From NCBI RefSeq assembly GCF_000577615.1, contig NZ_CBXX010000005.1:124001-188000 (forward strand): 64,000 nucleotides of DNA. The letters run 5' to 3'. Origin of the DNA: Herbaspirillum sp. RV1423 (GTDB lineage Bacteria; Pseudomonadota; Gammaproteobacteria; Burkholderiales; Burkholderiaceae_D). Positions 9,676 through 19,100 of the stretch are shown in pieces. The first letter of the stretch is position 1. Every line of letters starts with the position of its first letter. The translations under genes and the position numbers were made by a program. The notes beneath the pieces were generated by a model. The model was not told the DNA's origin, did no database searches, and worked only from the letters and a program-made list of their open reading frames with translations.

Positions 9676-10347
9676 ATGCCTACAGCTTCCGTACTTGCCG
9701 GTCTGACTATCCTGGTGCTTGGCGAGAGCCATATGAGCCTGGCGGACCATCTCACCGAGCCGCTGACCGCCAATCTTACCCAGCAGGGCGCGATCGTTCA
9801 TTCGATCGGCGCCTGCGGCGCAAGCGCTGGCGACTGGCTGCTCACCAAAAAAGTGGATTGCGGCGCCGAGCAACGCAGCGCCGGCAAGATCCAGATCAAG
9901 GGGCGTGACGCAACGACGACGCCGATCGGCGAACTGATCGCCAAGGACAAGCCGGACCTGGTGGTGATGGTCATCGGCGACACCATGGCGTCTTACGACA
10001 AGTCAGCCTTCCCCAAGGCCTGGGCCTGGCAAAGCGTGACCAGCCTGACCAAGGCGATCGCCGCCACCGGGACCAAGTGCGCCTGGGTTGGCCCGGCCTG
10101 GGGCAAGGCCGGCGGCATGTACCAGAAGAACGATGCGCGCACCCAGCTCATGTCGCAATTCCTGGCCGCGAACGTTGCACCATGCACCTACATCGATTCG
10201 CTGACGATGTCCAAGCCGGGGCAGTGGGTGACCACAGACGGTCAGCACTTCACGGTAGCCGGCTACAAATCCTGGGGTAACGCAATTGGCGAGGCGCTGG
10301 CCAAATTGCCGCCTGAGGCATTGAGCAGCAAGGGAGCGAAGAAATGA
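9676..10347 (+). CDS. SGNH-hydrolase-like protein of the cellulose acetylation module (WssF-like)
   Basis: A 223-residue protein with degenerate SGNH signatures: LGESH near the N-terminus (block I), VIGDTMASYD (block III position) and DGQHF near the C-terminus (DxxH of block V). The position between bcsC and an algF-like gene matches wssF of the Pseudomonas wss operon, whose product is thought to help hand acyl groups to WssGHI. That role is inferred from position and fold. No convincing signal peptide is seen at the chosen start, although the N-terminus is hydrophobic. The later in-frame ATG at 9733 has a better ribosome site but would remove block I, so 9676 is preferred. Its stop overlaps the next start (ATGA). 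Confidence 0.7.
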   Translation: MPTASVLAGLTILVLGESHMSLADHLTEPLTANLTQQGAIVHSIGACGASAGDWLLTKKVDCGAEQRSAGKIQIKGRDATTTPIGELIAKDKPDLVVMVIGDTMASYDKSAFPKAWAWQSVTSLTKAIAATGTKCAWVGPAWGKAGGMYQKNDARTQLMSQFLAANVAPCTYIDSLTMSKPGQWVTTDGQHFTVAGYKSWGNAIGEALAKLPPEALSSKGAKK

Positions 10348-11009
10348 AAATCGCCCAAGGTCTGATTGTCGCCGCGCTGCTGTCGAGCCTGCATGCGGTG
10401 GCTGCGGATATCCCACTGTATCCCACGGGGCCGGCGGAAGACGCGGCATTCATCCGCTTCGTCAATGGCGGCACCGACACCTTGCAGGTCGTGGCTCAGA
10501 AAAGCCAGCCGCCGCTGAAGCTGGAATCGGCCAAGCCCGTTTCAGTCTTCTTCCCGGTGACGGCAAAGAAAACCATCAAAGGGACGCTGACCAGCGGATC
10601 GAAGCACCTGGAACTGGAAGTGCAAGCCAAGCCGGGCGAGTTCGCCACGGTGGCGGTGCTCCCGGACGGCAAGGGCATCAAGCAGGTCACCGTGCATGAC
10701 ATTCCGGACGACTTCAACGGTCTGAAAGCCTCGCTGGGCTTTTTCAACCTTGACGGCGGTTGCGTGAATGCGGCGCTGCGTCCGGCGGGCCGTACGGCGG
10801 ATCTCTTCAAAGGTGTCGCGCAAGGCGGCCTGCAACGGCGTTCGATCAATCCGGTCAAGCTGTCGGTGCAGTTGGTCTGTGCGAATGCCAACGTCGGTCC
10901 CGCGCTGGACCTGGGAGAGTTGAAGGCCGGCGAGCGTTACAGCGTATTGCTATTGCCCACGGCCGCCGGGCCGCGGCTGGTGCCTGCGACCGACAACCTG
11001 GCCAACTGA
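10344..11009 (+). CDS. AlgF-like periplasmic cellulose acetylation protein (WssG-like)
   Basis: A 221-residue exported protein related to alginate acetylation factor AlgF. It has a clear signal peptide (VAALLSSLHAVAA-DIP), followed directly by the family hallmark LYPTGPAEDAAFIRF, then beta-rich sequence with VTVHDIPDD and a C-terminal segment on YSVLLLPT. AlgF in alginate systems is a periplasmic adaptor needed for O-acetylation; here it would serve cellulose. Translational coupling to the SGNH gene upstream (ATGA overlap) and 18-bp spacing to the MBOAT gene downstream place it in the same transcript as bcsABZC. Confidence 0.82.
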   Translation: MKIAQGLIVAALLSSLHAVAADIPLYPTGPAEDAAFIRFVNGGTDTLQVVAQKSQPPLKLESAKPVSVFFPVTAKKTIKGTLTSGSKHLELEVQAKPGEFATVAVLPDGKGIKQVTVHDIPDDFNGLKASLGFFNLDGGCVNAALRPAGRTADLFKGVAQGGLQRRSINPVKLSVQLVCANANVGPALDLGELKAGERYSVLLLPTAAGPRLVPATDNLAN

Positions 11010-11027
11010 CGGGACTGCGCCGCCGAC

Positions 11028-12443
11028 ATGGTTTTTGCTTCGCTCGAATTCCTGACGCTATTCCTGCCCGCGTTCCTGCTGATTTACGCGCTGGCGCCGC
11101 AACGCTGGCGCAACGTGGTATTGCTGCTGGGCAGTTGGGCGTTCTACGGCTGGCTGAGCCCGCTGTTCCTGCTGCTGCACATCGCCCTGGCTATCGTCGC
11201 CTGGTTGGGCGGCCTGCTGGTTGAGCACGCCCGGGAGGATTCGCGGGGAAGGATACACCTGCTGGTCGGCTTGATCGTGTTCAACACCGCCGTGCTGGTC
11301 TGGTACAAGTACGCCAACATCGCCGCCGCAAGCCTCAGCGACCTGATGACGTACTACGGCGCCATGCCCCTGGAGTGGCAGAAGGTGGCGCTGCCGGCAG
11401 GGCTGTCGTTCATCGTGTTGCAGGCGATTTCCTATCTGGTGGACGTGCATCGGCGCACGGTGCCTGCCGAGCGCAGCTTCATCAACTACGCCACTTACAT
11501 CTCCATGTTCGGCCACTCGATTGCCGGTCCGATCATCCGGTATGACTGGGTGCGGCGGGAACTGGAGCAACGCTGGTTCAACTGGGCGAATTTTTCGCTC
11601 GGCGCGCGGCGCTTCATGGTCGGCATGGGCATGAAGGTATTGGTGGCGGACACGATGTCGCCGCTGGTGGATGCGGCGTTTCATCTTGGCAATCCGTCTT
11701 TCATCGACGCCTGGATCGGTTGCCTGGCGTATTCGCTGCAACTGTTCTTCGACTTCTCGGGTTACAGCGCAATGGCCATCGGCCTTGGCCTCATGCTGGG
11801 CTTTCACTTTCCCGAGAACTTCAACCGGCCCTATCTGGCCGGCAGCATCCAGGATTTCTGGCGACGCTGGCATATTTCGCTGTCGAGCTGGCTGCGCGAT
11901 TATCTGTATATCGGCCTGGGCGGCAACCGCCACAGCGTCTGGAAAACCTACCGCAACCTGTTCCTGACGATGGCCATCGCCGGCCTTTGGCATGGCGGCG
12001 ATAGCTGGAACTACCTGCTGTGGGGTTCGGCCCATGGCGTAGCCTTGTGCATCGATCGCGCCTGGTCCCGATCGCATCTGCCGGATGTGCCGCGGTGGCT
12101 TGCGCATGCGCTCACGCTACTGTTTGTCTGCCTGGCCTGGACGCTGTTCCGCGCGCCGGACTTCCATGCCGCGCTCACCATGTATGCCGGCCAGTTCGGG
12201 CTGCACCAATTTGCCTTGAGCGATGCGCTGGCCGTCACGCTGCGGCCGCTCCAAGGCCTGGCGGCGCTATTGGGCGTGATCTGCGTGATCGCACCGGTCT
12301 GGCTCGAACGTTGCGAAGTTCGCCTGGCCGGTAATGCGCTGTTCGCAGCGTTCTGCGCGCTTTGGCCTGTCGCCGGTTTCTTGCTGTCGTTCGCGCTGAT
12401 CGCCAGCCGCGAAACCGTGCCTTTCCTGTACTTCCAGTTTTGA
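11028..12443 (+). CDS. MBOAT O-acyltransferase, AlgI/WssH type
   Basis: A polytopic membrane-bound O-acyltransferase of 471 residues that would move acetyl groups across the inner membrane for polysaccharide acetylation. It opens with the AlgI-like phrase VFASLEFLTLFLP, has about ten or more hydrophobic helices, the conserved RRWHISLSSWLRDYLYIGLGG block (about 282-304), and the catalytic histidine in LWHGGDSWNYLLWG (His near 322). With the AlgF-like protein before it and the AlgJ-like protein after it, it forms the acetylation complex of the cellulose operon. Family assignment is secure; the polymer acetylated (cellulose) is inferred from the operon. Confidence 0.9.
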   Translation: MVFASLEFLTLFLPAFLLIYALAPQRWRNVVLLLGSWAFYGWLSPLFLLLHIALAIVAWLGGLLVEHAREDSRGRIHLLVGLIVFNTAVLVWYKYANIAAASLSDLMTYYGAMPLEWQKVALPAGLSFIVLQAISYLVDVHRRTVPAERSFINYATYISMFGHSIAGPIIRYDWVRRELEQRWFNWANFSLGARRFMVGMGMKVLVADTMSPLVDAAFHLGNPSFIDAWIGCLAYSLQLFFDFSGYSAMAIGLGLMLGFHFPENFNRPYLAGSIQDFWRRWHISLSSWLRDYLYIGLGGNRHSVWKTYRNLFLTMAIAGLWHGGDSWNYLLWGSAHGVALCIDRAWSRSHLPDVPRWLAHALTLLFVCLAWTLFRAPDFHAALTMYAGQFGLHQFALSDALAVTLRPLQGLAALLGVICVIAPVWLERCEVRLAGNALFAAFCALWPVAGFLLSFALIASRETVPFLYFQF

Positions 12444-12457
12444 TGAGGACGCCATCC

Positions 12458-13591
12458 ATGCCTCCGTCCGTTGCGCCGGTACAGCCCGGCGGATTTACAG
12501 CGCGCGCCAGTAAAACAGCCGGCTACGCGCTGGCGGCGCTGCTTGGCGGCGGCCTGATTTCCTGCTGCTGGCTGTTCTACCTCGGCAAGGTCAACTTGCT
12601 GCCGCCGGTCCTGACCCGCGATGCGGCGATGCATGGTGAAGTTACGCACAAGATCGCCAAGCAACTGTCAGGCGCATGGCTCCCGCAACAGGCTGCCAAT
12701 CTGGAGCGCGGCGCCAGTTGGTTATTGTTCCATGACACCGGGCCGCGCGTACGCAGCGGTTGCCCGGGATGGTTGTTCCTGAATCAGGAGTTCCAGATCG
12801 ACCGGCAAGCCCAGGTCAACGCGGATACCAAGGCGAGGGCGGTGATGGACATCCAGCAGCGCCTGAGCAGGCAGGGCATTGCGTTGCTGGTGGCCCTGGT
12901 GCCGGACAAGAGCCGGATTGCCGCCGACCAGTTGTGCGGTCTGAATCGTCCGTCCGAACTGGGGCCGAGGGCGGCCCAATGGATCCAGGCCTTGCGCAAA
13001 GCAGGCGTGTCGGCAATGGATCTGACGCCCACCCTGCAGCCTCTGGCCGCGACGGCGTACCTGCGTACAGACACCCACTGGAATGAAACCGGCGCCCGGG
13101 CCGCGGCACGCGCCATTGCGCAACAGATCCAGATGATCGGTGTGCATCCGGAGCCGCAGAAAGCCTTCGATGTCCATATAAGCAAAGAGAAATTGCGTCC
13201 CGGCGACCTTGTCCGTCTGGCCGGGATCGACTGGTTGCCGCTACGCTGGCAACCTGCGCCTGAGCTCGTCGCTGCGACCGAAATCACCGAGCGGCAGGAT
13301 TCTGCACAGGGAAACGGCGATAACCTGGACGACCTGCTTGGCGACGACCAATTGCCGAACATTGCGTTGATCGGCACGTCATTCTCGCGCAACTCCAATT
13401 TCGTCGGCTTCCTGCAACTGGCACTGAGCGCCAGGATCGGCAGCTTCGCCAAGGATGGCGGCGAATTTTCCGGAAGCGCCAGGGAGTACTTCAGCAATCC
13501 CGCCTTCAGGCAGACTCCGCCGAAACTGGTGATCTGGGAAATTCCCGAACGCGATCTCCAGACACCGTACGAACCGATCAGTTGGCGCTAG
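12458..13591 (+). CDS. AlgJ/AlgX-like SGNH acetyltransferase (WssI-like)
   Basis: A 377-residue protein with one N-terminal membrane anchor (about 22-44) and an ALGX/ALGJ SGNH domain facing the periplasm. The catalytic motif is TDTHWNETGA (Asp205, His207) and the probable nucleophile is Ser308 in IGTSFSRN. I chose the ATG at 12458 because GAGGA lies 8 bp upstream; an ATG at 12443 overlapping the algI stop would add MRTPS and is also possible through TGATG coupling. It is the last gene of the cellulose-acetylation operon; the following 780 bp hold only decayed and AT-rich sequence. Probable job: final transfer of acetyl to the glucan chain. Confidence 0.85.
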   Translation: MPPSVAPVQPGGFTARASKTAGYALAALLGGGLISCCWLFYLGKVNLLPPVLTRDAAMHGEVTHKIAKQLSGAWLPQQAANLERGASWLLFHDTGPRVRSGCPGWLFLNQEFQIDRQAQVNADTKARAVMDIQQRLSRQGIALLVALVPDKSRIAADQLCGLNRPSELGPRAAQWIQALRKAGVSAMDLTPTLQPLAATAYLRTDTHWNETGARAAARAIAQQIQMIGVHPEPQKAFDVHISKEKLRPGDLVRLAGIDWLPLRWQPAPELVAATEITERQDSAQGNGDNLDDLLGDDQLPNIALIGTSFSRNSNFVGFLQLALSARIGSFAKDGGEFSGSAREYFSNPAFRQTPPKLVIWEIPERDLQTPYEPISWR

Positions 13592-13638
13592 CGACGTTCC
13601 GAGTTATCGCACCAGCCAGACAGCCAAGAGGTGACGTA

Positions 13639-13963
13639 TGGGAAAACTGGAACTCATTTCATCAATGAGCGCGAGATCGCCAGGCGTTTAAGCATCTCAC
13701 GCAACACCGTCAGGCGATACATTCGCGCGGAAATCATTGAGCCAACCACACAGACAGGCGTCCGCGGAGCTCCCTGGACAAGTACACACTTAAACTCTCG
13801 ACTTGGTTAAAGACCGCGGCGGCAAAATCCCGCAACCAACGTCGGACGTTAAAACAGCTCCATTGGGAACTGCGAGCGTTGGGTTATGAGGGGGGCGTAC
13901 GATCGGGGCGCAGCCTTCGCTAGACGCCGGGAGGTGGATCAATTGGAGAAGGGCGCCCATTAG
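13639..13963 (+). pseudogene. Decayed IS21-family transposase istA relic
   Basis: Pieces of an IstA N-terminal half are readable in three different frames, so this is a frameshifted relic. From 13661 the frame gives INEREIARRLSISRNTVRRYI, a helix-turn-helix typical of IstA. From about 13771 another frame gives LDKYTLKLSTWLKTAAAKSRN followed by QRRTLKQLHWELRALGYEG. From 13898 the first frame gives YDRGAAFARRREVDQLEKGAH before a stop at 13961-13963. These three blocks follow the order of intact IS21 IstA proteins. No DDE domain, istB or terminal inverted repeat is seen, so only a fragment remains. It marks the junction between the cellulose operon and the accessory block that follows. Confidence 0.72.
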
Positions 13964-14371
13964 CCGCGCTCTGTAAAGGTGAGAATTTACTACTCGCGAT
14001 ATTCCGCGATATCTCGATTCCATCGCTGTCAATTCTGCGAGCAAATCAACACGTATACTTTAAAATTTAAAAATGCGAGCTAGTTATTTTCGTTTCTTCG
14101 TCCATGTCTTTTTTGCAATCATTTTTAGTGGTGTTTTTGATTGATACATACTGGTTGGTATATTGTTTTTGTTGATATAAATGCATTAATCTGATTTTTA
14201 TTTCAATTGATTATCGAAAGGTAATGAATAAATAATATTAAAAATAATGCGAGCTGTTGTATTTTTAGTGTTTCTTAACAAAAACCAACATTCCCGCAAA
14301 TCAAGAATGTGATCTGCGGATAGAATCCCGCCCGGCAACAAATTCGAAGAATAAATCAGAATTTCCGGGGT
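13964..14371. other. AT-rich intergenic block upstream of tpsB
   Basis: About 400 bp without a convincing gene. From roughly 14040 to 14340 the sequence is markedly richer in A and T than the genes on either side, with long T and A runs. Two short similar stretches beginning AATGCGAGCT (at 14072 and 14247) each open a tiny hydrophobic reading frame (23 and 22 codons) but have no ribosome site. It probably holds the tpsB promoter and looks like horizontally acquired or H-NS-type silenced DNA. Confidence 0.5.
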
Positions 14372-16123
14372 GTGGTTTTGTATTATCAGAATAAGAAGTT
14401 TTCTTGCGGCAAGTGTTTCGCGAGCTTTCTACTGATCGGCACAGTGCACTTCAGTGCTGTCGCCCAGACTGTTCAGACATCCGAGAGTGAAGAGCAACGT
14501 CGACGTGCCCGTGCCGAAGCAGCCGAGCGCGAACGCTTGGCGAACGCGCCTAAAGTTGAACTGCAAGTAACCGGGGCTGCTCCGGATTCGTTGGTGCTTC
14601 CAACGGAATCTCCCTGTTTTGCCATCGACCATTTCTCTTTACATGTCCCTGAACAGTTGCCGGCGTCGATGCGCGCATTGGGAGCGAGTGCGTTATCGCA
14701 GGATCCTTTTCGATTCGCACAGGAATACCTGGAAAAGTACACGGGCGCCTGTGTCGGAAAAGAAGGCTTCAATCTCATCGTCAAGCGCCTGACGGCGCTG
14801 ATTCTCTCCAAAGGCTATAGCACGACCCGCCTGGGCATCCCTGCGCAGGACCTGTCCAGCGGCACGCTGACATTGACGCTGGTGCCGGGTGTCATCCGTG
14901 CCATCCGTTTTGCTGATCCATCGTTGTCGGGAACCTGGAAGAACGCCTTCCCAACCGGCCCCGGCCAACTGCTCAATCTGCGCGACATTGAACAAGGCCT
15001 TGAGCAGATGAAGCGGGTGCCGAGCCAGGAGGTCGACATGGAGATCGTTCCCGGGACCTTGCCGGGAGAAAGCGACGTGGTGATTACGGTCAAACGCGTC
15101 AAGCCATGGAAGGTCACTGTTTCTCTTGACGACAGCGGAGCCAAAGGCACGGGGAAATTGCAGGCTGGCCTGAATGCCGCTCTGGACAATGCGCTCGGCG
15201 CCAACGACCTCTTCAATTTCGGCGTCAATACCGATGCCGACCGCAAGGGCGAGCAACGCGGCACCACCGGCGGCAATCTCTACTACGCCATTCCCTACGG
15301 CTACTGGACGTTCTCGGTCTATGCCAGCAGTTATGACTATCACCAGCAAATCGCCGGTCTCTTTCAAACTTTCGTTTCGAGCGGCAAGTCGCGCAACCTC
15401 GAATTCACGACGCAGCAGTTGTTCTATCGCGACCAATATCAAAAGCACAGTTGGCAGTTCAAATTAGGCAAGCGCTGGAGCCATTCCTACGTCGACGACA
15501 CTGAACTTGAAGTGCAACGCCGCAATACGACTTTCGCAGAACTGGCCTGGATACACACGCGCTATATCGGCGACGCGCAACTCAATCTGACGCTGGCAAA
15601 TCGCTGGGGCGTGTCGTGGTTCAACGGCCAGCCGGATCTGGAGCCGCGCACGCCCGATGCGCCGACCTACCGATACACCTTGCAGACGATCGACGCCAGC
15701 CTCTATGCGCCGTTCAAATTGTTCGGCCAGTCCTTCAACTATATCGGTGCGTTGCGCGCTCAAGCGACACGTTCAGCGTTGTTCCAGTCCGAGCAATTCT
15801 CGATCGGCAATCGCTACACCGTAAGGGGTTTCGACGGTGAGCAGACGCTGGCGGCTGAGCGCGGTTTCTATGTAAGAAATGAACTTGAGATGCCCCTGGC
15901 ACAGAGCAAGCAGACCTTGTATGTGGGACTTGATGCCGGACGCGTATTCGGACCCAGCGCCCAGTACCTGTTGGGCAACAAGATGGTCGGTGCTGCCGCC
16001 GGTGTGCGCGGCGGCGTTGCAGGTTTGCGCTATGACGCCTTCGTCAGTTGGGCGCTGGTGAAACCGGACGGGCTCAAGACCGCCACGCCCGCAGCCGGCT
16101 TCAGCGTGAGTTACCAGTACTGA
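14372..16123 (+). CDS. TpsB outer-membrane transporter of a two-partner secretion system (ShlB/FhaC family)
   Basis: A 583-residue outer-membrane protein that would secrete the TpsA encoded next to it. Start is GTG at 14372, chosen because GGGG lies just upstream and no ATG is available. Signal peptide ends at SAVAQ; a charged Glu/Arg/Ala linker follows (about 30-60); then POTRA domains (CFAIDHF at about 83, GFNLIVKRLTALILSKGY typical of ShlB POTRA), and a 16-strand barrel. Barrel landmarks are YTVRGFDGE (the VRGY/F motif on the L6 loop) and LDAGRVFG near the end, with terminal SYQY. Everything looks intact, unlike its partner. The tpsA start lies 25 bp downstream, so the two are one operon. 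Confidence 0.92.
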   Translation: MVLYYQNKKFSCGKCFASFLLIGTVHFSAVAQTVQTSESEEQRRRARAEAAERERLANAPKVELQVTGAAPDSLVLPTESPCFAIDHFSLHVPEQLPASMRALGASALSQDPFRFAQEYLEKYTGACVGKEGFNLIVKRLTALILSKGYSTTRLGIPAQDLSSGTLTLTLVPGVIRAIRFADPSLSGTWKNAFPTGPGQLLNLRDIEQGLEQMKRVPSQEVDMEIVPGTLPGESDVVITVKRVKPWKVTVSLDDSGAKGTGKLQAGLNAALDNALGANDLFNFGVNTDADRKGEQRGTTGGNLYYAIPYGYWTFSVYASSYDYHQQIAGLFQTFVSSGKSRNLEFTTQQLFYRDQYQKHSWQFKLGKRWSHSYVDDTELEVQRRNTTFAELAWIHTRYIGDAQLNLTLANRWGVSWFNGQPDLEPRTPDAPTYRYTLQTIDASLYAPFKLFGQSFNYIGALRAQATRSALFQSEQFSIGNRYTVRGFDGEQTLAAERGFYVRNELEMPLAQSKQTLYVGLDAGRVFGPSAQYLLGNKMVGAAAGVRGGVAGLRYDAFVSWALVKPDGLKTATPAAGFSVSYQY

Positions 16124-16148
16124 TTAATCAAACAAGACAAAGAATGAA

Positions 16149-19100
16149 ATGAACAAGCAAGCTTACCGCGTCATCTTCAATGTGCGTCGCGGCGCACTCA
16201 TGGCAGTCGCGGAGAACGTCTCCAGCCAAGGCAAGAGCACATCGGAGAGCAGTGGCGCAAGCACACCGGCAGCCTCGACAAGATCCGGCTGGATGCGACT
16301 GGGTCAATTGGGTGTGATGATTGCCGTCTTGTTCGGCGGCGTGACGGTTGTGCAGGCGCAGATCGTCGCCGATCGCAATGCCGCCAGTCGTCCGGTCGTC
16401 GATCAATCGGCCAACGGCAAGCCCGTGGTGCAAATTGTGACGCCCAACGCCGCCGGCGTTTCGCACAATCGCTACGATCAGTTCAACGTCGGCCAAGGCG
16501 GCGCCATCCTCAATAATTCAAACGCGGTGACGCAGACCCAGCAGGCCGGCTATATCTCCGGCAATGCGGCATTGGCCAACGGCAGTGCCCGGATGATTCT
16601 CAATGAAGTCACCGGCGCGTCGCGCAGCCAGCTCAACGGTTATATCGAAGTGGCCGGCCAGCGTGCCGACGTGATCGTTGCCAATCCCAACGGCATTTCT
16701 TGCAGCGGTTGCGGCTTCATCAATACCAGTCGCGGCGTGCTGACTACCGGCACGCCGGAATTTGCCGCCGACGGCAGCCTGTCCAATCTGCGCGTGACGC
16801 GCGGCGATATCAGCATCGACGGCAACGGCATGAATGCCGCCGGCATCGACCGGGTCGACCTGATTGCGCGCAGCGTGCAGGTCAACGGCGAGTTATGGGC
16901 GAATCAGCTCAATGTCGTGACCGGCGCCAATCTGGTGAACTACGCCAATCTGGGCGTGCAGGTGATCCAGGGAGACGGCGCGCCGCCGACCGTCGGCATC
17001 GATCTGGCGCAAATGGGCGGCATGTACGCCAACAAGATCAGACTGATCGGCACGGAAGCCGGCGTCGGCGTGCGCAGCATGGGAAATATCGCGGCGCAAG
17101 CCGGCGACATCAGCATCGACAACAGCGGCAAGGTCACATTGAACGGTAACACCACGGCGACAGGTAATCTGACGATTCACGGCGGCGACGGTATTGCCAA
17201 TGGCGGCAGCCTGTACGGCCAGCAAAACGTCGCACTCGCAAGCGAGGGCTTGATCGGTAATAGCGGCACCGTCGCCGCGCAAGGTAACCTGAGCCTCAAC
17301 GCTGCCAGCGTCAACTCCACCGGCTCACTCGGCGCCGGCATCGACGGCAGCGGTAATGTTACTCAGGCCGGCAACCTGAGCCTCGACGCCGGGGGGACAA
17401 TTGCGGCCACCGGCCAGAATACCGCGGGCGGCAATATCGCCATGAACGCCGCCAGCATCAATCTGGCCGGTGCGCGCACCAACGCCGCCGGCAACGCGAC
17501 GCTGAGCGCCAGTGCCGGAGACATCGACCACACCGGCGGCAACTTGCAGGCCGCCGGCATGGCCACATTGATCGCAGCAGGCGCCATCAACAATAACCAA
17601 GGCGCGCTTAACGCCGGTCAGTTGTCCCTTGCCGCGGTCAATCTGAGCAACCAGCACGGCCAGATCATCCAGTCCGGCACCGGCATCACGCGGATTGCCG
17701 TGGCCAATACGCTGGACAACAGCAATGGCGGCCTGCTGAAGACCAATAGCAGCGACCTGAGTCTGACACCGCAGACCTTGATCAACGATGGCGGTACGAT
17801 TGCCCTTGCCGGCAGCGGCCAGTTGACGCTCAATATCGGCAATGGCGCCGGCAGCTTGTCGAGTGCGGGCGGCAGTATCGGCGGCAACGGACTTGTCACG
17901 CTCACGGCAGGCAGCATCGTCAATCGGGGCGGATCGATTTTTAGCCAGCAGCAACTTAGCGTCGCAGCCACACAGGGCACTATCGACAACAGCGCCGGCG
18001 GCGTGATGCGCAGCGCTGCCGGTGTGGACGTGAACGCTTCAGGCGCCATCAACAACAACGGCGGCTTGATCGAAGCCGATGGGCCCACCGACGCCTTGAC
18101 CGTGTCCGGCAGCAGCATCGACAACAGTGCAGGGCGGATCGCCAATGTCGGCAGCGGCCTGACCCAGATCAACGGCGGCAGCCAGATCGTCAATCGTCAA
18201 GGTACGCTCGGCGGCAATGGCGATATACAGATCCGGACGGTCCGGCTGGACAACAGCCAGCAAGGGCAAGTCATTGCCACCGGCAACCTGACGCTGAATA
18301 TCAGCGGCGCACTGAGCAACGACAGTGGCCGCTTATATGCCGGCAACAACCTGACCGTCAATGGCGCGAATGCAGACGTCAGCAATGTGGGCGGCAATGT
18401 CAGTGCGGCCGGCGACATCACATTGGCCGCGCTCAGTCTCGACAACAGCTCCGGCTTCATCGGCAGTACCGTCGGCAGCAACAGCAACATCGGACTGTCC
18501 ACTCTTCGCAGTCTGGCCAACACTGCCGGGACTGTTTCCAGTAGCCGCAATCTCAACGTTACCGCCAATACCATTGTCGGCAACGGCAATATTGTCGCGG
18601 CGCAGGATCTGACGCTCAATCTGCAGGGCGACTATCTCAATGCGGCGGGCAATGTCCTGACCGCCAATCATGATCTGACGTTGACGACGACCGGCAATTT
18701 CAGTAACACCGGCGAGCTCACTGCCGTCAATGCGCTGACATTGACGGCGGTCAATGTCGACAATCAGGCCACCGGGCTTATCAACGCCAGCGCCACCACG
18801 ATCCGGGCCGGCAATGCCATCACCAACACCGGCCGCATTTACGGCGACGACATCGCCCTCGGCGCGCAGTCGCTGACCAACGATGTCGATCTCGGCAGCG
18901 GGCAGGCCGGTGCGATTGCCTCCCGCAACAGCATCAATATCGGCGCTGTCAACGTCGTCAACCGCGAGCACGCTCTGATCCAGAGTCTGGGTGATATGAG
19001 TTTCGGGCGTACGTTGGATAGCAATCGTCTGGCGAGCGGTACCGCCGACAGCATCATCAACGGATCTGCCACCATCGATGCGGGCGGTATCTTGCGTCTG

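Noticed and set aside
14073..14144. 23-codon hydrophobic frame (MRASYFRFF...) in the AT-rich block, and a similar start at 14249
   Set aside because: No ribosome site and AT-rich random sequence readily gives Phe/Ile/Val-rich short frames.
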